Shown piece by piece: positions 17,622-27,765 of a stretch of 64,000 nt of DNA. The stretch spans positions 62,001-126,000 of the forward strand of contig JAIQFK010000015.1 in NCBI GenBank assembly GCA_020073305.1. The letters run 5' to 3'. Position 1 is the first letter of the stretch; each line of letters opens with the position of its first letter. The notes under the pieces were generated by a model that made no database searches, was not told the origin of the DNA, and saw nothing but the letters and a program-made list of their open reading frames with translations. Made by a program: the position numbers and the translations under genes. Origin of the DNA: Terriglobia bacterium. Lineage in GTDB: Bacteria; Acidobacteriota; Terriglobia; Bryobacterales; Bryobacteraceae.

Positions 17622-20600
17622 TCACCGCATTGCGGCCAGGGCGACTCGAGCGCCCGCCAGGTCGGGGCTCATCTCAACGGCCTGGCTTAGTTCGGCTTTG
17701 GCCTGGGTTTGATCATCAAGACCCAGGTATCCAAGTCCAGTGAGGTAATGTGCATGAGCGAGACGAGCGCGAAGAGAAAGCATCCAGCCGTCTCGCGCGC
17801 TGTGGTCGCCACCCGCCGCGGCGGCCTGCTGGAGAGTGGCTTTACCGGACTCGACGAGGCCCGCGAAGAGTGTTTGGGCTTTATCGGCCTGACCCAGCTT
17901 CAGGAGAGCCAGCGCCTGGTAATAGAGCTGGGCACCGCCCGCGGCGTGACCACCGCGCCGGCGCCAGCCAGCCTGGACTGGCGCTTCTGCTTTCTGCCAG
18001 GCTTCCACCGCCTTCGCGTGGTCGCCCAAGCCTTCGTGGGCCACTCCCGTCCAGTAAGCCACCTCTGCCTCCCGCATGCCGGCGCCGTCTCCGGCGGCTC
18101 CTAAAGGCAGGTTCGAGGGAATGGTCACGGCGGCCTGAAGATCGGCAAGAGCGTCCTTGTACCGCATGGCTTCAATGTACTTTCGGGCGCGCAAGATGTG
18201 GGCGTCCGTCCAATGCTCGGTAACATTGAGGTTCGCGCCTTCGGCAACGGCGAATTGCCGCTCCGCCATCATCCGGATGGCTTCGTCGTAGGCTCCGGCA
18301 GCTATCTTGATCGCGATAAACCCGTTTTGTGCATCATCGCGTTGTGCGACCACAGTTGCGCTCTTATCGAAAAAGGGGAGCCGCTGTTCCAGAGGAACAC
18401 CGGCCTGCTCATATAATTCAGCGAGCTCCGTAAAGTGCAGCGGATATTTGCGCTCGGCAACGGTGGCCTTCTCCATTTCGGCAATGGCCCGACTCAGGTC
18501 GCCCTGCGGCTTCTGGTGCGCATAGGCCGTCGCCAGGTTACGATGCACGATGGCAAACGACGGGTCTAGGGCCGCGGAAGCTTCCCACATTCTTGTGGCC
18601 TCCTCCGGCTGCCAGTCATATAAGAGATTGCCCAGATAATAAGGCGCGCGACCGTCGCGCGGATTGGCTTTCATGGCCGCGCGAAGCACGTCGATAGCCT
18701 CGTTCTGGAACGGAAAGACGTAGTCCGGCGGCATGGCCATTGCCCGCGCGTCGTAATCGCACTCCTTCTGTGCCTGTCCCACCTTTCCGGCGAAATAGCC
18801 CAGATAGTAGTAGGCCATGGGATGGATCTTGGATTTGTCCGGCGCGGCGGCGACCATTTGCAGAAGCACATCGGTGCCGTCCTGCCAGAGACCGGCGTTC
18901 AGGTATTCCGCCGCCGTCTCCTGAGCAGTGGCGGGATGACGGCTCATCGTAGACGCGAGGGTCCGCGCCGCCTCGCGGCTCTTTGAAGTCAGCCATTTTT
19001 CCGCCATGGAGTGAACGTCGAGAGGATCAGCCTTTTGAGCGGCGTCCAGCACCTGCAGCGCGTCAGTGGGACGCCCCAGATGGCGCAGCACCGCAGCCTT
19101 CAGGTTCTGCGCGCGGATATTGAGCGCGTTGGAATCGATGGAGCGGTCAACCAGATCCAGGGCCGCGGCCATGTCGCCGCGGGAGGCCGCGATCTCCGCC
19201 AGCGAATAATAACCCGCGGCTTTCCACGCCTGGCTCCAGGTGGCCTTGTAGAGGTGCGCACAGGCTTCGTCGGCTTTGCCTTCGGCTTTCAAGGTGGCGC
19301 CGAGATAGTAACTCGCTTCGCCATCCTTGGGACTTGTATACCGGTCCGTGAGCTGGTCCAACGCGGCGCGCAGGTGCCTCTCCGCCTCCGCGTATCTTGC
19401 TTTCCGGAAATAGGTGATCCCCAGAGCCGTGTTCACTCGTGCATCGCCGGGGTCGCGCCGCAGCGCCTCCTCCCAATACGGCATCGGATCGATCGCCGGA
19501 TCGTGGAACTGCTGCGCGCGCAGCCCGATCAGGTAGAGCTCCTCACTCGTCTTGACCTCCGCGGGCGGCGCCGGTGTGGTGACCGGCTTGGGCATCGCTA
19601 GGGGCGTGAGTCGAATCGGACGGTACGAAACCAGTTCCCTGCCCTGGTCCGAAATAGAGGCGACAAGATCGTGCTCGTCGATTCCCGCCGGCACAGCAAC
19701 CGTCTTGACGTACGGCTTCGCGGGGTTGATCGCCACTGTCTCCTGGAGCAGCATTTTGTCTCCTGCCTGGAGCCTGACCTCTGATGCCGCGTGCGCCGAA
19801 GTGGTGTAAAAACCGATCTTGGCCGCGCCATTGGCGACTTCCAGATTCACGGCGGCCTCAAGGTTGGCCTTCTTCACACCGCCGATGTCGCGAAACGGAT
19901 ACCAATTCATGGAGAACGACCGCGTCTCATAGGGCTCGAGCCAGCTATAGTCGGGCTGGTTATCCGAGTAGGCCCCAACCATCAGCTCGATGTAAGGCCC
20001 ATCCTCGTCGGTGAGGATCTTGTCCCACGCGCGGCCAAACGGCCCGTTGCCCCAGGTCCAGAACTTCTTGCCGGGGACCATGTTGTGGTCCGCGATGCTC
20101 ATGGTGCCGGCCTCTTTCCCGTGGTCGTAGCCGGCAAAAAAGTCGTCCTGGTAATTCCAGGCGAACACCGAGTTGGCCGAAATGTGGTTCTTGTACCAAC
20201 TGATATCGACGCCTTTGGTGAAGTCAGCGCCAGCATACCTGGTAGTGGAGAACGGCCAGGCGGTGAACTCCCTCTTACCGTGGAAGACGCCGTATTGCGT
20301 GCTGGGAGGAAAGATGACCTGGTAATTCTCATTGGCATGGACGGCGAGGTTCGCAAAACACAACATGGTGTTCACCAGGGGCGTGCGGTTCAGGATTCGC
20401 ACTGACGCCTCCAGGTACGCCTTGCCCGGCCGTAGCGTATAGCCTACTGCCCAGCGCATGCGCTGGCGCACTTCCAGCTCGCCGACCCAAATGGTCTTGC
20501 TGCCGTCGGCGTTCTCCTCCACCTTGTACTGCACGGGAGTAAAGGTGCTGGCACGGTGGTGGTGCGGGATGTTCCACTCTACGCCGCCGGAGATCCACGC

Positions 20601-21011
20601 TCCCAGCAGACCGATCAGCGCGGGCTTGATCACATGCTGGCGGTAAATGAAATTGTAGTTGTTGGTCTTGTCCACGCCTTCGAAGATCCGGCCGCCGATT
20701 TCGGGCAACACGCCGATGCGCAGGTACTCGTTCTCAAGGTAGACGGCCGTGTAGGTCTTGTCGACCTTCTTGCCAGTGAGCGTATCGTACATCGGATAGG
20801 GATAGACCGGTCCCTGGGCGCCCTGAGATTCCCGGCCGAAAAAGAACATCGGGTTCGGCTCGGGCGCGCCCGCCAAATAAGTCGGGATGGTGATCTGCTC
20901 TTCCCAGAGCTTGACGGTCGAATCACCGGTTGCGGACAGAAGTTGCGAGGCGCCGATCAGGAGCGCCACCAGGCAAACAGGCAGCGACGATAGGAGTTTC
21001 TTTGGGAGCAT
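17622..21011 (-). CDS. Large secreted DUF5107 + TPR-repeat protein
   Basis: A 1129-residue exported protein. MLPKKLLSSLPVCLVALLIGASQLLSA is the signal peptide, with GGAGG well placed before the ATG. Residues ~30-430 match DUF5107, with the aromatic-rich VLPEIGGRIFEGVD and GAWISGGVEWNIPHHHR typical of it; this is a galactose-mutarotase-like beta-sandwich thought to bind sugars. From about residue 490 to the end run many tetratricopeptide repeats (for example YAEAERHLRAAL, PHYLGNLLYDW-like units). The combination suggests glycan recognition plus protein scaffolding in the periplasm or at the surface. It is the last gene of a minus-strand group with a TPR protein and a CRTAC protein. Its enzymatic role, if any, is unknown. 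Confidence 0.8.
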   Translation of the reverse strand: MLPKKLLSSLPVCLVALLIGASQLLSATGDSTVKLWEEQITIPTYLAGAPEPNPMFFFGRESQGAQGPVYPYPMYDTLTGKKVDKTYTAVYLENEYLRIGVLPEIGGRIFEGVDKTNNYNFIYRQHVIKPALIGLLGAWISGGVEWNIPHHHRASTFTPVQYKVEENADGSKTIWVGELEVRQRMRWAVGYTLRPGKAYLEASVRILNRTPLVNTMLCFANLAVHANENYQVIFPPSTQYGVFHGKREFTAWPFSTTRYAGADFTKGVDISWYKNHISANSVFAWNYQDDFFAGYDHGKEAGTMSIADHNMVPGKKFWTWGNGPFGRAWDKILTDEDGPYIELMVGAYSDNQPDYSWLEPYETRSFSMNWYPFRDIGGVKKANLEAAVNLEVANGAAKIGFYTTSAHAASEVRLQAGDKMLLQETVAINPAKPYVKTVAVPAGIDEHDLVASISDQGRELVSYRPIRLTPLAMPKPVTTPAPPAEVKTSEELYLIGLRAQQFHDPAIDPMPYWEEALRRDPGDARVNTALGITYFRKARYAEAERHLRAALDQLTDRYTSPKDGEASYYLGATLKAEGKADEACAHLYKATWSQAWKAAGYYSLAEIAASRGDMAAALDLVDRSIDSNALNIRAQNLKAAVLRHLGRPTDALQVLDAAQKADPLDVHSMAEKWLTSKSREAARTLASTMSRHPATAQETAAEYLNAGLWQDGTDVLLQMVAAAPDKSKIHPMAYYYLGYFAGKVGQAQKECDYDARAMAMPPDYVFPFQNEAIDVLRAAMKANPRDGRAPYYLGNLLYDWQPEEATRMWEASAALDPSFAIVHRNLATAYAHQKPQGDLSRAIAEMEKATVAERKYPLHFTELAELYEQAGVPLEQRLPFFDKSATVVAQRDDAQNGFIAIKIAAGAYDEAIRMMAERQFAVAEGANLNVTEHWTDAHILRARKYIEAMRYKDALADLQAAVTIPSNLPLGAAGDGAGMREAEVAYWTGVAHEGLGDHAKAVEAWQKAEAPVQAGWRRRGGHAAGGAQLYYQALALLKLGQADKAQTLFAGLVESGKATLQQAAAAGGDHSARDGWMLSLRARLAHAHYLTGLGYLGLDDQTQAKAELSQAVEMSPDLAGARVALAAMR

Positions 21012-21111
21012 GGAGTTTCCTCCAGATGGGAACGGAACCGGAATTCGTTTTCGGACTACCGGCTCCTATTCAGTATATACCCAGCCGCGGCGGCAGCGCA
21101 GGCGGTCCGCC

Positions 21112-22317
21112 TCAGTATTTCGTTCCCGCTTTCCGCGACTTACCGGCTTGCCCCTGACCTCCGAACTCGGCGGGCGCTTGCTTAAGAGCATCGTCCAAGG
21201 CGGCTTTCCATAACGCATTCCCAGGTTCCCGCCGGACAGCCTCGCGCATTTCCGCCAAGCCCTGCTGCCATTCGGCGAGCCGCAGGAGCGCCACCGCAAA
21301 ATTCACGCGGATGCCCACGTGGTCGGGCAGCAGCGCTACGGCCGCCCGGTACTTCTCCAGCGCCGCAGGCAGATTGCCGGCCCTTTCGAGATCGGCGCCC
21401 TGGTTGTTGAGCTGGATCCCAGCCAGCAGGTTCTGGTCGGCCTTGTCTTTTTCGCGCAGCATCTCCGCCAGCTTCTTCTTGATGGCGTCCGCCTGTTCTT
21501 CCTGGCCGTCTTCGCGAAAGGCGCGCTGGAGGCTATAAAGCGTGCTCTGATTCGTTGGGTCGAGGCGTGCGGCCTCCTGCAAGTGCGCCGCCGCCAGGTG
21601 TGCTTTGCCCTGGTTGAGGTACTCCGCGCCGAGGCGGGTTTGCGCTACGGCGTCATCCGGAGCCAGCGACACGGCGCGCTCGAAGGCGGTCAGCGCGCCG
21701 GCATCGTCCGACAGAGTCTTTCGTGCGTCTCCCAGATCCGACCAGGCTTCGGCAAGGTCTGGCCGCAGTGTAACAGCCTCCTGCAACTGCGCGGCCGCCT
21801 TCGGAACGTCATTCTGCTCGGTGCACACCTTGGCCCTCAAATAGTGGGCGTACGCCGCGTCGGGCTTGTGTCCCAAAAGCCCGATGGCGCGGTCAAGGTG
21901 CTTGGCAGCGGCGTCAGACTCGCCGGCTTCGAGCAGGATCATCCCGAGATTGACATGCGCCTGAGCAAACCTGGGGTCGAGTGACACCGCCTTCTCGAAC
22001 GGCGCGCGCGCCGCCTTCACGTCACCGAACGCATTCAGCGCCTCTCCCAACGCGTTCTGCGCCTCCGCCGATCGAGGGCGCAGCCGGACAGCCTCGGTCA
22101 ATTGCGCGATCGACTCCGTGCGTTCGCCCTCCTCCTGCAGAAGGCTTCCCAGGAGCAGGCGGGCGTCGGCATCGCGCGGGTTGTCTTTGATCATGTGGTT
22201 CAGCAGGCGGATCGCTTGGGGTCGCTGCCCCTTTATCGCCAGGTCCCAGGCATCTTCGATGGGCTTGCGCTGCGCCAGCAGAAGACCCGCGCAGGCCAGC
22301 GCCGCGAGAATTCGCAT
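21112..22317 (-). CDS. Exported tetratricopeptide-repeat protein
   Basis: A 401-residue protein whose true start is ATG 22317, giving MRILAALACAGLLLAQ as signal peptide; the longer frame to 22437 overlaps the upstream gene and reads as nonsense. The rest is almost entirely TPRs (DADARLLLGSLLQEEG, AEAQNALGEALNAFGD, AQAHVNLGMILLEAG, AEAWSDLGDARK), about nine to ten units. It starts 5 bp after the CRTAC-type gene and precedes the DUF5107-TPR gene by about 100 bp, so the three probably form one operon. In such clusters TPR proteins act as scaffolds for exported enzymes; no catalytic domain is visible. Confidence 0.82.
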   Translation of the reverse strand: MRILAALACAGLLLAQRKPIEDAWDLAIKGQRPQAIRLLNHMIKDNPRDADARLLLGSLLQEEGERTESIAQLTEAVRLRPRSAEAQNALGEALNAFGDVKAARAPFEKAVSLDPRFAQAHVNLGMILLEAGESDAAAKHLDRAIGLLGHKPDAAYAHYLRAKVCTEQNDVPKAAAQLQEAVTLRPDLAEAWSDLGDARKTLSDDAGALTAFERAVSLAPDDAVAQTRLGAEYLNQGKAHLAAAHLQEAARLDPTNQSTLYSLQRAFREDGQEEQADAIKKKLAEMLREKDKADQNLLAGIQLNNQGADLERAGNLPAALEKYRAAVALLPDHVGIRVNFAVALLRLAEWQQGLAEMREAVRREPGNALWKAALDDALKQAPAEFGGQGQAGKSRKAGTKY

Positions 22318-22322
22318 CACCG

Positions 22323-24077
22323 TCAGCCTCGGCTCATGGGGAACTTTTGCGTCCGCGTGATTCCCGAACCCTCGGTGACGTAAATCAGTTGGTCCGCCGC
22401 GACGCCGGTCAGTTTCTCCACCTGGCCCAGCGGCCAACGGATTTCCATGTCCACCTTGGTGACCGTTCCCAGGCCGAAGTGCAGGCGGCTATCGCTCGAG
22501 GATAAGTAGGACGACTGGCTCAGCACCTCTTGCGCCTGCAGTTTGTCACCATAGCGCACCGTAACACGTCCGCCGATCGCGCTGCGGTTCGATTTGACGC
22601 CGTGCAGCTTCACCTTGATCCAGTGATGGTCGCCTGTGACATCGTTCCGCAGTAGCGACGGCGGTTCGTTGTGATTGACGATCAGGATGTCCACGTCGCC
22701 GTCGTTATCGAAATCGCCCACAGCGCAACCGCGGCTGGAGTGCCGGGCTTCCACTCCCGGACCTCCCTGGCCCAGTAGCTCCTCGAATTGTCCGTTGCCC
22801 AAGTTGCGAAAGATCACGCGCGGCGTCAGATAGTTGTTGCGCACTTCCGGGTAGATGCCGCCCGTGACCCAGAAGATATCCGGAATGCCATTGTTGTCCA
22901 GATCGGCGGCCAGGATGCCCCAACACACATAGCGTGTTTCGACACCCAGTCCCGCGCGGATGGTCATATCGCGGAAACTACCCTTGCCGTTGTTTACGTA
23001 CAACGCCGGCGTGTCGTTGACAAAGTGGGTCTTGACGATATCCAGGTTGCCATCCAGCCGGAAGTCGCTGATGCTGACGCCCATGCCGGCCTGCTCCATG
23101 CCGTCTTCGCTCAGAGCCACACCTTTTTCCAGGCCCTCCTCGGTGAAGGTCCCGTCGTGGTTGTTACGGAAAAGCAGGCTGGGCGTGGAATCGCATGCGA
23201 CGTAAATATCCGGCCAGCCATCGTTGTCAAAATCCGCGGATACCACCGTCAGACCATAGCCTGGCGTTACCTTGCCGATCCCGGTGATGTCCGTGACATC
23301 CGTGAAGGTGCCATCGCCATTGTTGTGATAGAGACTGTGGTGGCCGTATAGCAGGCCGCGCGGGCCGCAGAACACGCCCTGGAAGTTACAACTGTTCGAC
23401 TTCCCCGCCCGCGGAATCGTCTCCATGTCGAATGTCACATAGTTCGACACGAACAGGTCGAGCCTGCCGTCGCGATCATAATCCAGGAACGAGCAACCGG
23501 AGCCGAAACGGGGTTTCGCGTCCCGCAGGCCCGCTTCCCTGGTGACGTCCGTGAATGTGCCGTCGCCGTTGTTGTGATAAAGAGTGTTCTGCGGCCAGCC
23601 GGTGATGAACAGGTCGTCGTAACCGTCGTTGTTGTAATCGCCGACGGTCACGCCGTATTCGTAGCCGGTGCGGAACAGGCCGGCCTTTTCCGTCACGTCG
23701 GTGAAGGTGCCGTTGCGGTTATTTCGGTAGAGGCGCTTTGAAGCCGTGGGCGGAGGATCGCCGAATCGCGAACCGGTCAGGACGAGAACGTCCAGCCAGC
23801 CGTCGTTGTCGTAATCGAAAAACGCCGCCCCGCAGCTCATGGCTTCAATCACGTAATCCGCGCGAGCCGGGTGGCCGCAGACCACGATTTCCTTCAGCCC
23901 GGCCTGCTGGGCCACATCCGTAAAGCGTGCGTGAAAAGGAAGTCCGGAGGGCTTACCGCGCGGGGCCGCCGTCACACCGCGCGAAGCCATGCCTTGGCCG
24001 GGAGTCGTCTGGCCCCAAAAGCGGGTAGCCGGCCAGGCAAGAAGGCTGAGAAGACTGCGCCGGGTCAGACGAGCCAT
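22323..24077 (-). CDS. FG-GAP/VCBS repeat protein with ASPIC/UnbV domain (CRTAC-like)
   Basis: A 584-residue exported protein. The N-terminus MARLTRRSLLSLLAWP looks like a short twin-arginine or Sec signal. The body is a chain of FG-GAP/VCBS beta-propeller blades with repeated calcium-binding loops (YDNDGWLDVLVL, NGDGTFTDVT, YNNDGYDDLFITG, DRDGRLDLFVSN). The last ~90 residues are the ASPIC/UnbV domain (SAIGGRVTVRYG ... QSSYLSSSDSRLHFGLG). Proteins with this plan are frequent in acidobacteria and planctomycetes beside TPR genes and TonB receptors and are thought to bind surface ligands. It is followed 5 bp later by the TPR gene. Confidence 0.9.
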   Translation of the reverse strand: MARLTRRSLLSLLAWPATRFWGQTTPGQGMASRGVTAAPRGKPSGLPFHARFTDVAQQAGLKEIVVCGHPARADYVIEAMSCGAAFFDYDNDGWLDVLVLTGSRFGDPPPTASKRLYRNNRNGTFTDVTEKAGLFRTGYEYGVTVGDYNNDGYDDLFITGWPQNTLYHNNGDGTFTDVTREAGLRDAKPRFGSGCSFLDYDRDGRLDLFVSNYVTFDMETIPRAGKSNSCNFQGVFCGPRGLLYGHHSLYHNNGDGTFTDVTDITGIGKVTPGYGLTVVSADFDNDGWPDIYVACDSTPSLLFRNNHDGTFTEEGLEKGVALSEDGMEQAGMGVSISDFRLDGNLDIVKTHFVNDTPALYVNNGKGSFRDMTIRAGLGVETRYVCWGILAADLDNNGIPDIFWVTGGIYPEVRNNYLTPRVIFRNLGNGQFEELLGQGGPGVEARHSSRGCAVGDFDNDGDVDILIVNHNEPPSLLRNDVTGDHHWIKVKLHGVKSNRSAIGGRVTVRYGDKLQAQEVLSQSSYLSSSDSRLHFGLGTVTKVDMEIRWPLGQVEKLTGVAADQLIYVTEGSGITRTQKFPMSRG

Positions 24078-24134
24078 GTCATCGAGATCCTATTCGCCAG
24101 TATAAAGGGGCCTGAGACAGCATGGACCGCTGAC

Positions 24135-24164
24135 AAAAAAGGCGGCGGGTTTAACCCCGCCGCC
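24135..24164 (-). terminator. Intrinsic terminator of the TonB-receptor gene
   Basis: On the minus strand a 9-bp G/C-rich stem (24164-24156 with 24149-24141) around a 6-base loop is followed by six T residues (24140-24135). It sits 28 bp after the stop codon at 24193 and separates the receptor gene from the downstream CRTAC operon. Confidence 0.9.
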
Positions 24165-24192
24165 TCGAATTGAAACGAACTGCTGCCCGCGG

Positions 24193-27100
24193 CTACCAGA
24201 GGATTTTGAAACTCAGCTCAACCTGGCGGCCGCTGTTGTAAGCAGAGGTCGCAGTTTGAGAGCCGAAATTGCCGGTCGGTGAGCCCTGGTACAATGCCGT
24301 GCCGAAGTTGGCGTCATAGACGTTCGTATCCGGGTCGCCACGGTTCAGGTTATTCAGTGTGTTGTAAGCAGTCATTTTGAGCTCGGCGCGGAATTTCTCG
24401 GTGAGGTGGAATTCCTTCGCCAGGCTCGCGTCCACTTCCCAGAAACGCGGACCGGTCAGACAATCGTACTGTATGGGGTTAGTCCGCAGCGCGTAGGTAT
24501 TTGCGGGAATCGGCTGAAACGCCGAAGTATTGAACCAGCGCCCAGGGGAAGGACTGGAGACGCAGGGGTTACCAGTCACAATCAGGTTCCCAAACTGTGG
24601 GAAGTCGCCTGAGATGTATTGGAATACCGGCGTGATCTTCCAACCCCCCACGATGGCGTCCAGAGCTCTGGATGCCCCACTCAGGTAGGTGCGGCCCTTG
24701 CCGAACGGAAACTCGTAAGTGCCGGCGATGTTCATGCGGTGGCGTGGCTGATTGCTGTCCTGCCATTGGAACGTGTTGTTGTAGTACGTCATGTCGTTGA
24801 AGTTGTTGATTTGCGAACTCTCGCGCGTGTACACGTACGTGAACAGGAAGTTGAAGCCTTTGCTGAACGCCCTTTGGCCCTTGAACTGGACCTGGTGATA
24901 ATGCTCGCCCGAGCAGCAAGCGCCGATCTCATACAACGGGCCGTATTGCGGATACGGCACCAGCAGCGACGACAGCGGGAGCGTCGCCTGGTTATAGTAG
25001 GGACCGTTGATGGTGGTCGTGTTCAGATAGTGATAGAAGGGGTTGGCGACGGCGGCGCTCAGAGCGCTGTAATTGCTCGCAAACTTTTGGAGTATGCTCG
25101 GGTTGACTGCGTTCAACTCCTTGATGTAATGCTGGTGGCCGATATTGAGGAAGTACGTGAACGATGCCACGAACCCGCCGGGCAACTGCCGCTGGATGTT
25201 GAAATTGAACCGGTCGTTGTGAGACTTCTGGAAGTTCTGCGGGTACCACAGCAGGTTTTCCCCTCCCCGGCCAATGTTGGTCCCCAACGCCTTCCCGGCC
25301 ACAGGACCGAAATTCGGAAGCAGCGGGTTGGCGGAGCTGAAAGGATTCGAGAGTGTGGCTTGCGGTATGCCGCTGGCCAAGGGAGCCACAAACTGGTATC
25401 CCGTCATGCCGAAGAACGGCGGCTCAAGAAAGTTGATGTCTTCGAATCCGGAGATGGGAGCCGCGGTGAAATTGAACTCCGATGGAGTGACATAACGGGC
25501 GTAGCCGAAGCGGAAGGCTGTTTTGTCGTTGATGCGGTATGCCAGACCGACGCGCGGCGCCAAAGCTAACTTTGGCGGATCCCACATGCCCGGATGACCG
25601 CCGTTGGTGAACTGCCATGCGCCCGTAAGGTGATAGAAGCTACTTCCACCGACCAAGTCGAGGGCCTGCGCCGGGAACTGCGGCGGATTGTTCTGCATCT
25701 CGCTCACGGGAGCCGAGAGATTCATCGCCTGGGAAAGCAGGTGGGACGAATCATGCCAGGCCGACTCATATTCTTCCCGGAGTCCCAGGTTGAGGGTGAG
25801 CCTGCTGTTCACCTTCCAGTCGTCTTGGAAGTAGATGCCGTAGAAGTTGGTGATGGGGTTCGGGACACCGCCGCCCACCACTTCCGTGAGGTTGCTGGTG
25901 CCGCCGTTTTCGTCAGGTCCCAGCGCGCCGAGGAGGAAGCTGGCCCACTGGTCACCATAGATGGCGGTGTTTGGCTGCGAGTACGTGTTCGCCGTGAGAG
26001 CCGTATTGAAAATGAACTGCGTGGTGTTGGATACGTAAACCGGGCCCCAACTGCGCCGGTACTCAAAGCCGGCTTTGAGATAGTGAGAGCCGTGCTGGTG
26101 CGAGATCTTGCCGTTGAAAGCTTCTCCCTTGGGCCGCTGGTCCCAATAAAAACCACGCCCTCCGAATACGTTGCCACCAATGTTTATGGATGGGAAGTAG
26201 ATGGGCACCCCGGGCGAGTTCACCTGGTAGGGTTCGTACCATGAATTGTTCGGCCAGAACTGGGCGTTCCCGTTGGATCCCAAGCTGGGCGAAACATACG
26301 CGTCGACCACGTTATGCCAGTCGCCGTGGAAGTCCACCACCGTCCGAGCACTGACCGCCCAGATGGCGTCGCCCGCGACCTGGTTCGCATTCCGCAGAGA
26401 GCCAGTCGGCACGTAAAGCGGGGATTTGTTGGGCGTCGGGTTCGAGTAGATGTCGGTTGTGTGGTAGCGCCCCCAGCGACCGAACAGCTTCCACTTATCG
26501 TTGATGTTCCAGTCGGCTCGATCGCCAATGTTGTAATAATTCCAGGCGTCGATGTAGCCGAACTTGAAGTTGTTCACTCCCGTAATGTTGTCGCCCGGGT
26601 TGTTGGCCGGCCAGAAGTCTTTCATGAAGGACGCCGCCACAGGATCCCATCTGTTCTGTGGAATCTTGTTGCCGGAAAATGGCATGCGGGTTACCGTTCC
26701 GTTGGCGCCTATCACCGTGGAGAAGGGATCGAAAATCGTCCGCAGAACCGACTTGCCGTTTTGCAGGCCGTACGACTGCGAGAAATCCCCTTGCTGCTCT
26801 AATGACGTCGGCAGCGTGGTGACGTAGTTGGCGGGGGAATCAAGTTTCCAGTTTTCGATCGAAAAGAAGTTGAATATTTTGTTCTTCTTGATCGGGTTGC
26901 CCAGGGTGCCGCCAATGATACTCTGACGCGTGGCACTCTTGCTGAAAATGGTCCGGTCAGACTCCGCATTCAGCCAGGGATAGCGCCCCAGGTAAAAGGC
27001 ATCGCCGTGCCATTGGTTGGTGCCGGCTTTAGTGGTCATGGTGATGATGCCCCCGGCGCTATGGCCGGACTCGGCGTCCACGCTGTTCTGTGAGACGATC

Positions 27101-27765
27101 ACTTCCTGGACGGCATCCATATTCGGCGGGTAGCTATACTTGTGACCCATGCCCACCGGGCTGCCGTCGATCTGGAGATCGTTTTTGAGGTTGGTCTGTC
27201 CGCCGAGATCCACGCTGTTGCCGGACCACGATTCGAACGGCCGCACTTCACCGCGCGTATTGATCGCTTCAGGAGCCAGCAGGGTCAGCTTGAACGGGTT
27301 GCGATCATAACGCGGCGTTTCCCTCGCCATGGTGGAATCGATGGTCAGGTCCTGGTTGCTGGTGTTGAACTGCACGTCCACAGGGCTTTCCGCCACCGTG
27401 ATGCTTTCCTGAACCGTGCCAGGTTTCAGGGTGGCGTTGACCGTGATGTCGCCGCGGGTCTGCACGACGATATTCTCTTGAATGAACCTGCTGAAGCCGG
27501 CCGCCTCGATGGTGACCGTGTAGGTGCCGGGATCGATCAGATCGAACAGGTATAAACCCGTGTCGCTGGTTTGCCGGACTGTGTTTATTCCAGTGTTGAC
27601 GTTATGGAGCGTCACCGTTACGTTGGGAATTGCAGCCTGGCTCTGATCGGTAACGAGACCCTGAATACGCCCGCGGTAATCCTGCGCGAGGATTGTCGAC
27701 GCCAGAATCAAAAGTGCCGCAATGGTGAGTGCAACATGCGAAAGTCTTCTCAAGTCTCTATTCAT
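24193..27765 (-). CDS. Oar-like TonB-dependent outer membrane receptor
   Basis: A 1190-residue outer-membrane protein. MNRDLRRLSHVALTIAALLI begins the signal peptide. A carboxypeptidase-regulatory domain follows (YRGRIQGLVTDQSQAAIPNV ... GTYTVTIEAAGF), then a plug domain (NDLQIDGSPVGMGHKYSYPP, SAGGIITMTTKAGTNQWHGD) and a long barrel ending in tryptophan (LSFKILW). AGGAG lies about 8 bp before the ATG. It is ended by a strong terminator, so it is probably transcribed alone, with the CRTAC/TPR/DUF5107 genes read from another promoter or by leak-through. The divergent neighbour is a membrane winged-helix regulator. The imported substrate is unknown; the genes downstream suggest a glycan. Confidence 0.9.
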   Translation of the reverse strand: MNRDLRRLSHVALTIAALLILASTILAQDYRGRIQGLVTDQSQAAIPNVTVTLHNVNTGINTVRQTSDTGLYLFDLIDPGTYTVTIEAAGFSRFIQENIVVQTRGDITVNATLKPGTVQESITVAESPVDVQFNTSNQDLTIDSTMARETPRYDRNPFKLTLLAPEAINTRGEVRPFESWSGNSVDLGGQTNLKNDLQIDGSPVGMGHKYSYPPNMDAVQEVIVSQNSVDAESGHSAGGIITMTTKAGTNQWHGDAFYLGRYPWLNAESDRTIFSKSATRQSIIGGTLGNPIKKNKIFNFFSIENWKLDSPANYVTTLPTSLEQQGDFSQSYGLQNGKSVLRTIFDPFSTVIGANGTVTRMPFSGNKIPQNRWDPVAASFMKDFWPANNPGDNITGVNNFKFGYIDAWNYYNIGDRADWNINDKWKLFGRWGRYHTTDIYSNPTPNKSPLYVPTGSLRNANQVAGDAIWAVSARTVVDFHGDWHNVVDAYVSPSLGSNGNAQFWPNNSWYEPYQVNSPGVPIYFPSINIGGNVFGGRGFYWDQRPKGEAFNGKISHQHGSHYLKAGFEYRRSWGPVYVSNTTQFIFNTALTANTYSQPNTAIYGDQWASFLLGALGPDENGGTSNLTEVVGGGVPNPITNFYGIYFQDDWKVNSRLTLNLGLREEYESAWHDSSHLLSQAMNLSAPVSEMQNNPPQFPAQALDLVGGSSFYHLTGAWQFTNGGHPGMWDPPKLALAPRVGLAYRINDKTAFRFGYARYVTPSEFNFTAAPISGFEDINFLEPPFFGMTGYQFVAPLASGIPQATLSNPFSSANPLLPNFGPVAGKALGTNIGRGGENLLWYPQNFQKSHNDRFNFNIQRQLPGGFVASFTYFLNIGHQHYIKELNAVNPSILQKFASNYSALSAAVANPFYHYLNTTTINGPYYNQATLPLSSLLVPYPQYGPLYEIGACCSGEHYHQVQFKGQRAFSKGFNFLFTYVYTRESSQINNFNDMTYYNNTFQWQDSNQPRHRMNIAGTYEFPFGKGRTYLSGASRALDAIVGGWKITPVFQYISGDFPQFGNLIVTGNPCVSSPSPGRWFNTSAFQPIPANTYALRTNPIQYDCLTGPRFWEVDASLAKEFHLTEKFRAELKMTAYNTLNNLNRGDPDTNVYDANFGTALYQGSPTGNFGSQTATSAYNSGRQVELSFKILW

